Position numbers and translations under genes: made by a program. Positions 11,179 through 24,712 of a stretch of DNA of 64,000 bases are shown here, piece by piece; within the stretch, counting starts at the first letter, position 1, and the number at the start of each line of letters is the position of its first letter. The notes under the pieces are model-generated. The model did no database searches and had not been told where the DNA came from. It saw nothing but the letters and a program-made list of their open reading frames with translations. The DNA is from Trichosphaerium sp. ATCC 40318. Its lineage: Eukaryota > Discosea > Flabellinia > Trichosidae. The stretch is from positions 1 to 64,000 of the forward strand of contig JALMLS010000548.1 of assembly GCA_038496445.1 (NCBI GenBank), written 5' to 3'.

Positions 11179-14100
11179 ATGGCCGACAGAACGCAGTATG
11201 TAGTGGCACAATTCTGTAGTGCTTTTCACGAATTTTTGGTTTTTTTTTTTGCTTATTTATTGCCACTTTGCTTTTTACTTCTGGCAGCTTTGTTCTGCAT
11301 ACCTCCTCAACGCAGGATATGCTACCTATACGCTGGTGTGAAGGCGCCAAAAAACCAGAAAAATACAAATGGCCAATTTATATACCTTGGGCAATTACAC
11401 GAAGCCCATTGGCTGTAATGCCGCGTTCAAAAAAATTCTACACATAATTGGATGCTGTCTCATGATTTAACTCTTCCAAACAGCTCCAGCCGTTACCGAG
11501 GCAGAGGTGGACATTATGGCAACCACGAAGATAGTAATTCTCATCGGTAACGTGTACCTTTAGCTAAATTCACAATAACCTTGAACAGAGACAAAAAACA
11601 ATATCGTGGTTACAATAATAAAAGCAGGTACGCAAGAGAACAAGATATTGCAAGGGCTGCTTTTGATGGTTTTTTTTTGGCTTTTATTTTCACACAAAGT
11701 TTTTAAGCCACACTGCGCGCATTGTGCACGATCTGGCGTATTTTGTACCGCTTTATTTCATTACCTGATGTACTAATTTGCAAAAACCAGGAATTCTAAC
11801 CACAGTCCTGTACGAAGAAGGTAACAAAAAAAAAAAAACAGAAAAAAATAAACTTTTACCCTTCAGTTGCCTCATTTGCGTTGTAGGTACAGTCCTGAAA
11901 GGCGCAATTATTCTCCAAAACGTGACTATAGTCCCAGACGTAGTCGCTCACGTAGGTACGCAAATAATGACAATACTTTAATATTAAATAATTCAGTCTG
12001 TTCTATTTTCCAAACTAACTAATAAACTCAAGCCGATACAGCAGGAGTCGCTCGCGCAGTCCCAACGTTCGTGATTCTCGTGGTCGTGGTGGCTCATGGC
12101 AACGCCGCACGCGAAGTCCAAGCACCAGCCGGTACTAAAGCACCATCAGTTGCCTTGCTTTTTTGTTGTTGTTGACTTTTGGTTTTTTTTAGCAGCAGAA
12201 GTCCTTCTAGACGAAGTAGAAGTCCTTCATATTCTCGACGACAACGTTCGTCATCTCCTAGATCTCGTCGCTATAGTAGTAGTACGCGCAGGAATGGCGA
12301 TACATACCATAGAGATAGAAACGGCCGCAGTAATGGCGCAAACCATAGAAGGCGCAGCAGATCACCCAGACGTTATAGTGCATCTCCACCGCGACAGCCC
12401 TCTCCTGAACCAAACGATATCGAAGGTATGGATACGAGAAAAGCTTGCTTCCCACTCTTGGTTTGTTCTCATTTTCTTTAACTCTTCTTTAGATTTTACT
12501 TCACGCCACTCAGCGAACCCTCCTCGCCTTGTGACAGTACCTCGGTATGTCCAAGTTGCAGTTTATGCCGTTTATCGCTAAAACAAATGTAGAAAACCAG
12601 GCCGCCAGCCTCCGATTAAGTATTTACCGAGATTGCAGCAAGGAAACTGGAAGCTACTAACAGATCCAAGTGAGTACTTCTACCCAGTGTACCGATTCTC
12701 CATTTAATCGCAACTACGTAGTTCTGGATGGGAAACACGCTCTTAAAGCTGGTGTATCCGGTAGAGCATATCGTGTTGACGGCCACGCAGCTCCAGTAGA
12801 TCCAGAAGATGACATTGTACAAGTGAGTGGTAGCGCCACAGATCCCAGGGAACGAATGAGACTCGACTTGCCTACCAAGTTACCCGTGCCTAACTTTGTC
12901 AATGACGAATATTCCATCTCTTTACCAAAACCCAGAAGGTGCTTATACCCTTTCTTTTTTTTTCATTTTTAGTATCCTAATAACATTCTCAGACTCTTCA
13001 TATCTGAAATCGACAGCGCTGACACAAATGCTTTGGTGAAGAAGTTTCGTTCTTATGGAGACATTGAAAAATGCGATTTTCCGCGCTCGTCAACTATTGG
13101 TTTTGTAATTTTTAGTACCTCCAAAATGGCTCGCCTGGCGCAGAGAAAAGTTAACGGCACAAATTACCACGGATATGATGTATCAGTTCAATATGATCCA
13201 GATGGTACCCTTATCAAACGCACTTCCAACAACTTTGTTCTTAAAAACATTATTAGGTGAGCTGTATAATGAAGCATATCAAAAGGTTCTAGATTCTGTA
13301 GAATATGACAAACACCAAAATGAACGGTGGTCAGCCAATGCTCCGCCACCTGCATCTCATTACTCTTCACCAAATTCAGGTAAACGTAACATATTGTACT
13401 TTACATGGGTAACATAGTACTTACTTCTGTTGTGCAGGTCATAGTGCTGCAAACAATTGGTCAAATGGCAATTCAGTGTCTCATGCCTGGCACCCAGCAC
13501 CTAATGCTACACAAACTCAAGTGGCTCCTCAACCTCAACCTGTAGATCAAGGACCGCATGTTGAAGAAGTAGATATGGACACAGGTGAGGACGATGCTGC
13601 TGTTGTTCCTGTTTCTGTTCCTTCTTCGTGGTCACCTTGGAATCCAAAGTGGCAAAGAGACACCACGGACCAGACACAGCATGCTGCTTCTGCTACACAA
13701 GTAGCACCAGTTACTATGACAGCCACTACAATGTCACCCATCCAAGACGTAGAAATGTACACTATTGCCTACCTTTTGGGTGTTATGCTTACTCCCCTTT
13801 GAAGGGCTGATGCAGAGGAGGAAGAAGAGGCAACAACTGAACCACCAAAACCTCAACCAAGACAAGAAGAGGAAGTCATAGAACCAGTGATCGAGGAAAC
13901 GTCTACAGAAGGAACACCTATGCACTCACTCAAAATATCATTCAAAGGTACACGCTATTTTTATTGTTGATTGAAGTAACCGTTCTGTTTTTAGACACAA
14001 CTGGTTGGATCGACTATGCATCCAAATTAATGGCCAAATTTTCGTATTATTCGCCAGTTTGTGTACGCTACTTCTAGCGTTAGTTGCTTCCTAACTCTCA

Positions 14101-17071
14101 AATTGTGCAGGCCTATTTTGACGCTGGCTTTTGGTACCTAGCGTTTGGTAGTAAGCAGGATAGAGAGATTGCATATAAGAGCATTAACGGTTCAACCTTC
14201 GAACGTAAAAAGGTAAACACACCAGCCTGATTTAAGATTCTCACGTGAATTTAGATCTTTTCTACACCGTGTCTTCGTGCGATACCACCTGAAAAGCCTA
14301 AAGAAAACAGTCAAAACACGTACGGTTTTAGTTCAAACTCTTTGAGGTGCTCACATTGTTCCTTTAGCTTTGATGAAATAGAAAAACAAACTTATAATTT
14401 GGTATGGAGCTTTCTTTTTTGGATAGTTTGCTCACTTTTTGTCTAGGTTATTTCTGAGCTTCACCGCGCCACAATGCGCACAGTCAGGAGAATGGTACTA
14501 GACAATACTATTGGCGAACATTTGTCAAAGAGGTTGAAGGCACTCATGAAAAAGAAACAAGAGGTAAACAACTCTTTTACGTTTTTCCTTCGTTGCTTAT
14601 GTTGTAAGGCCCAACTTGCGAGTGAAGCGTTGCTAAAAGAGCGTGGAAGCCCCAAAGGATCGCCTGTTGTGAAGACGGAACCCAAGAAGGCTCCTCAAGT
14701 TGATAACCGATTTTTGGCTGACATTGACATTTTGAAAAAAAGGGACAGCAAGAAGGTGGCGGTAAAGGTTAAACCCAGTGCTCCTTCAAAACCAAAGCGT
14801 CAAGATGACGATCGTGTTGCCGTAGAGTTGTTATCTCTTAATGATAGCTCATCATCAAATGGTTCTCCTGAACGCGATAGTATTGATAGCTTAGTAGAGA
14901 AGTCTGCACCAAATTCTCACGTTGACGAAGATGAGGAGCACTATCTAGATGATACTTATCTAGATGCTTTGCCTGATACCTCAGTTATTGACAATGATAC
15001 TGGCGTCACAGAAATTGGTGTATTGAAAAGAGACGAACCAGACACAAGGATTGAGACTCCACTGGAGCCACTAGATAAGGTAAACTGAAAGCTTTTTTTA
15101 CTGGTTGTACTAACTCGAACGCTTAAGATTCGACGCAATATGTCAAAGATGGCTTCTGGAGATTTGGGTAACTCAGATGAAGACAGCTTCATAGAAAATG
15201 ACATCGTTTCACCTCCGCTTAAAAAACGAAAAAGGGAAACCTACGAGACTTCTGAGCAGTCTAAATGTGCGCCTTGTTTGCAGAGCTTATCGAAGACACG
15301 TTTGCTTATTATTTACAGCTATTCCTGTTACTAATGCAGCACCGATTGATTACCAACCACCAAAGAAGCGTAAACGCTCAGTTTTTGTTGTTGGTTCTGA
15401 TGACGAAGCTTCGGATTCTGACCAAGACTTTAACGCTTCTGATATGTCTGATGAAGAAGATGAATTTAAAGTCAGTGAAGATGATATGGAAGTACAGGAT
15501 GACTATGTTGACGCAACTCCCTACAGACGCAACAAGAAAATGCCGCAACCATCCCAGCCTAAGGCAATCTTACCAACCGATGATTACACAGTTGTTGTAA
15601 AGAAAACCAACAAATCCAGCAAGGTATGTTCCTTCATGCACAAAGTAATGGAATATTAATCGTAACCAATGGCTTTAGATATCAATAAACAATGGGCACA
15701 AAAAGGTAAAGCAAGAAGCTGACGAAGATAGTGGTGAAGACGATGTTGGTTTCTTAAACTACTTTGCCAAGTCAGTTCCTCGAAAAGGTGAGGCCTTACT
15801 GATTGCTTCTGAAATATTTTTACTCATGCTTTTGTTCAGGCGATGGTTACAATCTTGATGTCATTGATGACACTACTACTGAATACTGGAAGGACTATTC
15901 ACTGGACGAAGTTTATGACGATGAAGATCAGATGTACTTTAAACAGGCCATGAAGAAATTGGCGAAAGAGCAACCTGAGCTTTTGGAGGAAAAACCAAAG
16001 CGCCACATGTTCGGGCCTACATCTTACTACAATAAGAATGCTTCAAGTGATTCTATGGATGTTGACGAAGAAGAAGAAGAAGGAGAGTGTACCAGATGCC
16101 GTGGTTATCAATACATGTCAAAATTCGAAAAAGCGGCACTCGTTGCTGCTGAAAGGCATCGCAAAAAAGAGCAGCAAAAACAAAAGCTTCTCACTGCTCA
16201 AGATAAGTTATTACCTGCAGTGGCACGTGAAGCGAACAAAAACGCACTCTCCCACAAGGCTTGGGGCCGAGAAAATAGGTTGGCACGCCGAAGATTTCAT
16301 CAGGTAAACATCGACTAGGACATGCTCTTTAGATTTTAGTTTTCGTTGTTTTTAACATAGTTTGTACAGGCAATGGCTGATCTCAACACGGATTACAGCA
16401 GTAATTATAATGTGTTAAAGAATCGTAAGAAGCGACTTAAATTCGAGAGATCTACTATCCATGAATGGGGTCTTTTTGCTCAAGAACCAATACAGGCATG
16501 CCAGATTTTTTGTTCTAAGCAAGCAAAGCAAAGATTAACATTTACTATTTAGCAAGACGATATGGTTATTGAATATGTTGGCGAAGTTATTCGATCAAAA
16601 GTCGGTGACCTACGTGAAAAGATATATGAGGGTCTTGGGATTGGATCAAGCTACCTCTTTAGGATAGATGATGTACGTACCCCTACTTGTCTACATAAAA
16701 TAATTTTGTTGCTCATGGACTACTAGCGGTATATCATTGATGCTACAAGACGCGGGAACATTGCAAGATTCATTAACCATTCTTGCGACGTACGTTGAAA
16801 TTTAGGTTTGGTTGTCTTTTTAACAATTATTTTGATAGCCAAACTGCTACGCCCAAGTTATTACAGTGAACAATCAACCGAAGATTGTAATATACTCTAT
16901 GCGGCCTATTAGTGCTGGAGAGGAAATAACTTACGACTACAAATTTCCTATCGAGCCCGATGAAGATAAAATACCTTGTCTATGTGGAAGTAAGTTCTAA
17001 TACTTTTTTTATCTTCTAGCGTTATATCTAATTCCGTGCCAGGTGAGAAATGTCGCGTTTACCTAAATTAA
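11179..17071 (+). CDS. SET1: Set1/SETD1-type histone H3 lysine-4 methyltransferase (COMPASS catalytic subunit)
   Basis: Writes H3K4 methylation at active genes. The start at 11179 (MADRTH) splices over about 290 nt into a chain of small RS-rich exons (11486-12560: [35 protein letters not shown]). Then come GNWKLLTDP and YRVDG, the conserved block before the RRM, and the Set1 RRM itself (12990-13260: [26 protein letters not shown]). A long acidic linker follows. The n-SET region has ARREANKN-like text and LARRRFHQ. The SET domain (16380-16980) has [34 protein letters not shown] and [10 protein letters not shown]. The post-SET has CLCGS and CRVYLN with the zinc Cys residues. All catalytic motifs are intact. 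It has about twenty introns. Confidence 0.95.
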
Positions 17072-17316
17072 CAATGTACATGTGTAATATACATACCCAT
17101 ACGGTGCATCATTTTCGAAGCAAGTTAGTCACGATGCCACACTAGCAGCTCTTTGCCAAACTTTCTTTTTTTTTGTGTTCAGCAAAGTTGGGCTCCTTTT
17201 TCCAAAGACTTGGATTTATAACATAAAAAACCCTGTAAACAAATATACGCGCATCGATAACACATTCATATATTTATTTAGTGCGCATTATGATACACAA
17301 TGATGCATTCATATAT

Positions 17317-18630
17317 TTATTTTTTTGTTGCTTTTTTAGATCCCTTTTTACTCTGTTGAAAAAGTCGCTTTTTGGCTTCAAGAATGTGATCAAGCCATTG
17401 CTAAAGTTATAAGCTTAACTTCTTAAATATGATTACAAATACCTGAGGCGTATACGACACATCGCCACCATAATATTCGTGTAGTTGACTTTTATCAATG
17501 TACTTTAACAAATCTGCTTCAGAACTCAAAATTCGCATCTACACTGTTTGTCAGCAAATGTTTGATAGTATTTTCCTACCCTTGAAAGTATTTTTGATTT
17601 TACAAAGAGGCGTGCTATAGCCATTAGAGCAGTAAGAAACACAGGAGGATTAAGAACCTTGAGTAAGAAAAAAGTAAGAATATGGTACTTTGGCAAACAT
17701 CGTACTAGCAATCTTTTTGTGCGGCAAGGGAATTTGTTTTCAAGTAATTCCATCAATTTCTTACGCATTTCAACATCAAAATGCGCCCATGTCATGCCCT
17801 TCATATCTACTACAACACAAATGCCATTGCGATGATAGTCCATTCTATAAACACATGTTATTACATTCAATGCCCAAACAAAAAGAGTACCCTTCAGAAG
17901 TAAACGAAAGCAAATGAACAGCAGTCTAAACTACTCTTTAGTATTTATGACAACTTAGACTGTTATTACGCACAGCAAAGTCTAGCGCATCTTCTCTGTC
18001 AACAGTAGCAGGGTTGAGAAAAGTTACTCTATTGTACAGAAGTGCATAGCCCTCAATTGTTCGAGCCCCTTACTACAGGTCAACAGCAGCAACAAAACAA
18101 ATAATACTACCTGGAACGCTCAGGAATGCTCCACAAAGCGTCACCTCTTTAGAAATTGTATTGGGTTTATAGGCTCTGCTTACCCTTTCATCGTTTTGTA
18201 CCCACTTGAAGTACATAAGTAAACTCAAAAACAGAAGATTTGAAAAAAGTTCTTACTTCATAAAACCCTTTCGCCATTTTGACTGTCCTTTCCAAGTCGA
18301 ATTTTCTGGCGAATAGCATTCCCATCAATAACCTCGAGCTTCACTGAGCTTATGACTACGCCGAAATAGGCTTACCGATCATGTATTACTGACAATATAC
18401 TATCGGTGAGCAAGTTTTTCACCTCGTTAAGCGCTTTGAGCTCGTGTGGAAAGAGTTCAGTTGAAAGTCCTCCTCGTGGAAATTCCCCAAGCTGTTGTTG
18501 CTATGTACGTGTCAGACAATGCTATTAGGTATGCACCAACCTCATAAGTATCAGGGCTTTTAATTCCAGATGCTTTCTTTTTCTTTTTGCTTTTCGGTGT
18601 TGCAATAGGCGAAACTTCAACTGTTGTCAT
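17317..18630 (-). CDS. CRAL-TRIO (Sec14-like) lipid-binding protein
   Basis: Cytosolic lipid-exchange protein of the Sec14/CRAL-TRIO family; ligand not predictable from sequence. The start (18630) reads MTTVEVSPIATPKSKKKKKA, a lysine-rich leader. The CRAL-TRIO N-terminal helices include MLFARKFDLERTVKMAKGFY. The lipid-binding core has GICVVVDMKGMTWAHFDVEM, RKKLMELLENKFPCRTKRLL, then FLTALMAIARLFVKSKILSRV, followed by the usual end with YIDKSQLHEYYGGDVSYT. The C-terminus is short and very basic (AKKRLF to KKATKK). It converges with SET1 across about 245 bp that hold nothing I recognise. Several introns are present. I see no added GOLD domain or membrane anchor. Confidence 0.85.
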
Positions 18631-18999
18631 GTTGGTAGTGAATACAAAACAATTTTACATTTCTGATTCACAAAAGACACGTGGAGGACAATTGTTTTGC
18701 CCGAGCGATATTCAACTCACTAGCCTTTCAATATTTGAATGATGGAGCGGCTTGTTTGTCACCTAAATATTGATACTACCAGCGAAAATTCGTGACGAGA
18801 AACGGTGGATTAATTTGTCCTAAACCAGTCCACTCCGAGCCATTATTCAACAAACCAAAAGTTTTTAGTAGAGACCCAAAAAAAAGCGAAGGCACGTAAG
18901 TTTGGCAAAATAACAAATATATTTCGGTACAAAGTAAAGCCAATCTATAGCTGGCAAACTAACTTTTGCACAACCAACACTAAAGTATTGGAGTTTTCT
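18631..18999. other. Intergenic, 369 bp
   Basis: Lies between two minus-strand genes: upstream of the CRAL-TRIO start and downstream of the ARPC1 stop. It should contain the CRAL-TRIO promoter. No coding frame or RNA gene is recognisable. Confidence 0.4.
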
Positions 19000-20522
19000 T
19001 TAAGCTTTCCAAACTACAATGGCACCATCTAATCCAGTAGTAGAGAATGAAGAAGCATTGCCAGGTGCTCCAACAAACGCATCTAAGCATCTAGGCAAAA
19101 ATAAATAACATTAAACAAAAAAAGCAAAGTCAACTTACGTTACGCAATTTTGATGAGTTGTTTTGGCAGCTGAACCACCAGACCTGTCGGCACCGCCTCT
19201 AGCGTCCATGTTCCTGAATTTTTGGAAGGCGCTGAATTGTTGTGGTGCTGCGCTAGCTGTTTTTTGGTCCATTTCTTTTACTTTTGTAATTCCACCTTTA
19301 ACGGTAAATCAGATAAGTCAATACAAATTACCACGCACTCTCATTGCCAGAGAATATTACTGGGCGACAGTCATGACCAACACAAACAAAGTTGTCTTCA
19401 GACAACCACATTACATCAAGGAATGGTAAACCACCGTAAGGGAAAGTGAACTCTTGATGTTGATTTGGAGCAGGAGCGTGCAATAAATGCACAGTAGAGT
19501 CGTGGGTTACAAAAGCAATCCTAAAACATACGTAAACAAATAAAAACAACCACCAAATTGTCGAAAACTCGTACTTGTTACCAGATGGAGACCATTTGCA
19601 AGCATGTACCCAACCGTTTGTAGGGATTTCTTTAAGCATATTACCAAATGGCAATCTAGTACCGTAAGGAGTACCAGCCTTTGCGACTTCCCTGCGAAAC
19701 AAAGTGAATAACGTCAACCGAATTTTGTTAAAGTAGAATTAGACCACTTACTTTGAGTCTACGTTTCTAACGAAAGCAGATACTACACGTAAAGTAGAAT
19801 CAGCACAGGCAGTAGCTAACAAAATATTGTTAGGGTGCCATGCGATATCGAGAATGGTTGAAGTGAAAGACTTTTTGATGTGCTTAGACACCCACCAATC
19901 GTTCTCCTAGTTACCGCCGTAAGTATACAAAAATAGTTTTGTAGAGTGGGGTGCGTGACAGGTAATTTTTTTTTTTTCATTTTCTTTTTTTGTAACGTTG
20001 TAGAGTTGGGTGAAAGTAACGCACCTTATCAAAGTGACAAACGGACACTACTTTAGCGCCACTGGCTACAGCGAATTTGTCCTCGTTAGGGCTCCACTTA
20101 CATCTAGTGGCAGCGCGATTGAGCCTCAAAATAACCAATGTTGGTTTCCACTGGTTTTGTTGAAAGCTCCATACATAAGCGTTTCTGTCCTGCGCGCAAG
20201 TAACGATTCTGTTGCTCTTTTCTCCCCAATCTATACCAGTGACAACAGCGTCGTGCTAAGAGCGTCAGAAAGCGCATAAATCACTAAAAACGGCCAAATA
20301 CTAAAATTTGCGGTGATGCCCACCTCCTTCAAAGTGTGCTCGAGTGTGTAGTTTCCAACACCGTTTCTTTTGTAAATGAGCACTTCATTGTTATTTGGGC
20401 ACACAGCAACGCCTGTCAATTGTAAGTTAACGTGATTAGAGCTTCATCTTGTTCGTACGCGTTTTATCCGCGTTCCAAGCGTGGCAAGTGATACTAATAG
20501 CTAAACGAGCTTTATCAGTCAT
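19000..20522 (-). CDS. ARPC1: Arp2/3 complex subunit 1 (ARPC1/p41), WD-repeat protein
   Basis: WD40 beta-propeller subunit of the Arp2/3 complex, which nucleates branched actin filaments at the cell cortex. The first exon (start 20522) gives [20 protein letters not shown], and the next gives [20 protein letters not shown], the conserved ARPC1 start. Later exons carry [17 protein letters not shown] text, [61 protein letters not shown] and the last blade [15 protein letters not shown] before TAA. The position of GHDC and the ending (TTGxDG..VW) fit ARPC1 and not a generic WD40 protein. About eight introns are present. Its presence implies Arp2/3-dependent actin branching in this organism. Confidence 0.92.
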
Positions 20523-20772
20523 GTTTACAACAATATTTAGCTTCTATACCGGCGTTGACAGCCTGTGCAAGAAAAAAAAAAGTTTATGACTGTTTTTAGT
20601 AAAACGCAAGTTTCCCCACTGTAACTGCTAGACTACGAATGGCATTACGCCACAGTAGTTCGTAGCCTTTTTTTATTATTTTACTAGTTTGGGTATTTTG
20701 AAATTGAACACCCTACCAACGGTTGATGCACCGTGCGCCCAGTAACCGTTATGTTATACAATGACAAGCGCT

Positions 20773-23700
20773 CTAAGAGCTTAGAACAGGAAAGCGCGTT
20801 GTAGTAGAGTTACAAGTAACATCTGGCGTTTGCCATCTCGCACTGCCTTGTAGAATGAGTTCTGCAAAAAACTTGTCTGCAGCCTGTTGTACATTGTCAG
20901 ATAAAAATCGAGATGAATGACTCTACCTCAACGAGTCTAGGTACAAACGCATCTCCTAAGCGCCTAAAACTCCAAGAAAAGCTAGCACTGATTGGTGGTA
21001 CGGTTCCTTTCGGGACAGAGCGTATTAGTTTTTAACAGAACTAAGTGTGCAACACATACCATCATTGAGCTCTTCGATTGTAACGTAACGAATCTCCAAC
21101 GAAGCGAATAACCCATAGCCAGCGATTATAATTGGAATTTTACGTTTTATCCAACTATGGCGAAGGCTGGTGAGCTCCAGTGGTTGTTCGTCAGTTGCAT
21201 TTACTTTATCCAATACAGCTTACGGACGAAATTATAAGCATTAAATATTGAGCCTTGTACTTACATGGAAAGTATGTGCTGACAGTGCCGAGAGTGTCGA
21301 AGGATGAATCTAGTGGAATATTTTCAATCTTTGTCGTTTTCTCAAAATATGGCATGTGGCAATTGCCTGTAATAATAACATGTTAGGAAAAAGCGCTAAA
21401 ACACTTGTCTATAGCGTGTTGAAGTGATTCTCACCTTGATTTAACTCAATTTTTATGGAAACTGCACGTTTTTGTGGTGTGTCAGTGTCAGTATTAAATA
21501 CAGTTGTAAGGTTTTCTCCCAGGGCTCTATACAAGATACGCCCATTTTTGGTTGATGAAAACTCTGTTGATATAAATGTTAGACTTGAAATACAAAGACA
21601 TCTTTTTGACTCTGTGTACCTTTTTGTTGAATTCGAAATCTAAAGTCTTCTTGCAATTGCCTTAAAGTATCATCGTTTGTATCAAATTTTCTGCGCTCTC
21701 TTATAATGGCATCGCCTACTCCAAGATTATTTTAAGAGTATCGAATTAACATACCTTTGTTGGTCGATATAGACCAACCGGTAGGTTTAACAGCAGGATC
21801 ATCCTCCAAAGATGATAAAAACGCTAAAAAAGCTTCTACACCTTGTTCACGTGCTGTGAATTGTGCAGGGTCCAATTCAAAAGAATACTGTCGCTGATAC
21901 TGTAGTCGTGGTCCAATTGGGAAGAAAAGGAAGAATGCAACACCTACCTTTTGTCAATCCAAATTTTTAAGATAACAATCTACTCACCAAACGCAATGAC
22001 AAGCATCATCAAAGGTAGTAATACAAACGGCGTGATTTTGTCATCGTAAGCAACATATGGTAAGCGTCGCTTGATATGACCACGTCTTATGTGAAACAAA
22101 ATGAGTGCGTACACTAAAAGAACAATTAGATAAATAAATTACGTTGAATAAAGTATGTACAGCAAGAAACAGCACACACTGAGAGTAGTGCAACTCCAAA
22201 TATTTTACCAACAACGGTGCCTTGCTGCCATCCAATGTTTATCACTGGTATAGCAATACCAACAACAAATATAAGTGTGTTGAGCCACCAAAGCAATACT
22301 CTTTACAAGAAAATATTGTTACTGCCAATTCACAAGAACTTTATCTTTTCGCGTACCTCTCATTTGCAAAAAAAGTTTTTGGTTCTATTTTTTGCCTGTT
22401 ATCAATCGGAGGAACAATAAATTCGTCAAGCAGCATTTCGTTGGCTTCATGTCCTCCAATACTAGGTACCAATGATTGATTCAAATTATTAACAGTTTTT
22501 AGAGATCTCATTGTTGCTGTAAAACTTGTAAGTGTCAAAGCACGCCATACTCATGTTTATCGTACGTTTGCTTGATATAGATCGTTCCATAGGTTGTTTG
22601 ACATACCAATTAGTACCCTGTGTTGTACTAATATTTACTACTGGATTATCAAACCTGCCTATGATCAGAAAACCACTACAATGTATTTTATACGTACCAA
22701 TGCGGAAGTACTTTACAAGAGTCATACCAGTGAGTGGCTACGCCATGCTGAAACTTGGAAAAGCGTTCAGCTGAGATAAGGTAACCACTCTCTACTAGAT
22801 CAGTTACCTAGATTCAGTTAGATAATTTGGTAATCAAAAGGAAAGCGAGAATGTACCCAATCTGGAGGTATATCATGTAACTTAAGTTCCAGTACGGCCA
22901 TAGGGAATATTAATAAATCTTCTTTGTTTGATATAGGACCTTCTCTAAACCACTTTCCAGGAGCTATGGTTCATGGTAAATATAATGCGAGGTAAATCGT
23001 ATAATACCATGATTTTGTGTCTCCTTTAAGAACTGTAGCTCAGTGTCAATAGACACGCGTACTTGATTGGAGCTAGCAAGTTGGAACGCAGCACGCGTAT
23101 AGGTTGTGCGCAGGCGTGCCCTTAATTTTTTCTTTACAACCCTAAACATCAATCAATATAAAAGAATACCCACGTCTAGACTGGTTGTACGTTTCTTGAA
23201 TTTGGTTTGCTAAATCCCATTGGCGACGAATGGATGCCTTATCCATTCCTAAGTTCTTATTTAACAGGCTTCTCATTGCTGTTTTTAATACCTTCTTTTT
23301 GTAGTCTGCGTACATCGTCTTGATACGACCAATTACCTTCCAGAAAGTCTGCAACTACATTTGATCTTATAGGTACACGTTCTTTTACAGACTCTGCCAA
23401 AACCCAACTCTCATGATGAGTTTTCTGCTCAAGAAAAATCTCATCCCGTAATTTCTTTCCATACCTACAGTAGTAAGGATCTAATCATATTCTGTCGCAA
23501 TTCCATACCATCTAAATCGAATCAATTTAGCCCCTTCTTTTTTAGATAGACGAGCGTGATAACAAGAGCCACGCTTATTATCAAGGTAAACTGATGTAAT
23601 CAATCCAGCATCATTCAAATGTGGATCATCAATTTCCTCTTCCATGTTTGCGTAGTTCTCTGACAAACCTTGGCCACGTCCTAATTACAGTCCCAGTTAA

Positions 23701-24712
23701 TTCTCGTAAAGGATCTAAATATTATGGTACCAAAGATAAGGACTGGTAGGTTCTTTGCAATCTGCATTTTGACACGCATAATATCTGCGTTTTTAACCCA
23801 GAACTTTCGCGTTTGTCTGTCAAAAGACTCTGGAGGATTCCATACACTTTTTACGTTACCATGAAACAGAGTGAAATACGCGTCACTGAGTACAACCTGT
23901 GGAAAAAAGATAAAATTAGCTTTGTTCGAAAAAAATGACTACAAGTTCAATGTAGTTCCAAATATGTCAGACGTACAAGCAAACCTGAGAAATTAATGTT
24001 GGTAAACGACTCACGTGCAAGTCGCTCCACAAAGAATCCTTGGGAGTTCGATTTTTTAACCTAAAGAAGAGATTGAGTAAAATGATCATAAACCAAAAAG
24101 GTGTACCCACCTCATCGTATAAACCCAGTAGATCTACAAACTGTTTGTAAACAAGACCTACAAATTGATCCAACATCACAATTTGTTCTGCCACCTATTT
24201 TATTCCGACGGTTAATACTTGAGCGAGTGAACACAGTTCAGTGCACAGAACAACAATATCAGTACCTTATCTAATTCCTCTTCGTAGACTTGCTTGGCAC
24301 TATCAGTCATGTTCTTAATGGACTATTTCGCTTAGTTACGCGTTGTTATAAGCTGGTTGGTACCTTTCGCATCAATTTGTGTGCAATAAATACAAACGTT
24401 TCTTTTAATTCCTTGTAAAACTTGTGTGTGCATTTATTTATGCGTAGTACTTGCTCCTCAACCACTGAAAAAAACGCATCAGATTTTTTGGAGTGTATCA
24501 GCGCTTTTAGATCTGCTACTTTCAGCAAGTGCGGTGCAAACTTAGGGTCCGTTAGCACTTTTCTGTTCCGCGCTAGATCTGGTTTATTTGCCGTATCAGG
24601 GATAAACCTGTAGGCGCTAACGTTAGTTTTGAAAGGCTAGCGTTTAACAAATGTGTCACACTGACCCTTCTGTGTACCACTTAGGCGCAACTTTTGGCCT
24701 ACTGGTGGACAT
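20773..24712 (-). CDS. VTC polyphosphate polymerase (Vtc4-like: SPX, VTC domain, DUF202) with a long C-terminal extension
   Basis: Makes polyphosphate from ATP and moves it into vacuole or acidocalcisome lumen. An SPX-like region (24600-24000) is helical but lacks the usual start M-K-F-G; the chosen start gives MSTSRPKVAPK. The VTC tunnel domain has FWVKNADIMRVK, SVYLDN, YHARLSKKEGAKLIRFRWYG (substrate Arg residues), QVRVSIDTELQFL and MAVLELKLHD with the late acidic residue. The DUF202 membrane part follows: FFANER, WWLNTLIFVVGIAIPVI, VYALILFHIRRGHIKRRLPY and ITPFVLLPLMMLVIAFGVAF. Instead of ending there, the frame continues for about 280 residues through five more exons (FDTNDDTLRQLQEDFRFRI, GYGLFASLEIRYVTIEEL, GDAFVPRLVEAADKFFAEL) to a TAG at 20773. 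That part should be luminal. Confidence 0.85.

Noticed and set aside
20773..22020. VTC C-terminal extension as a separate gene
   Set aside because: The frame runs on from the third membrane helix without a stop, intron phases agree at each junction, and no start codon or promoter-like gap is seen. It is kept as a fusion pending transcript data.
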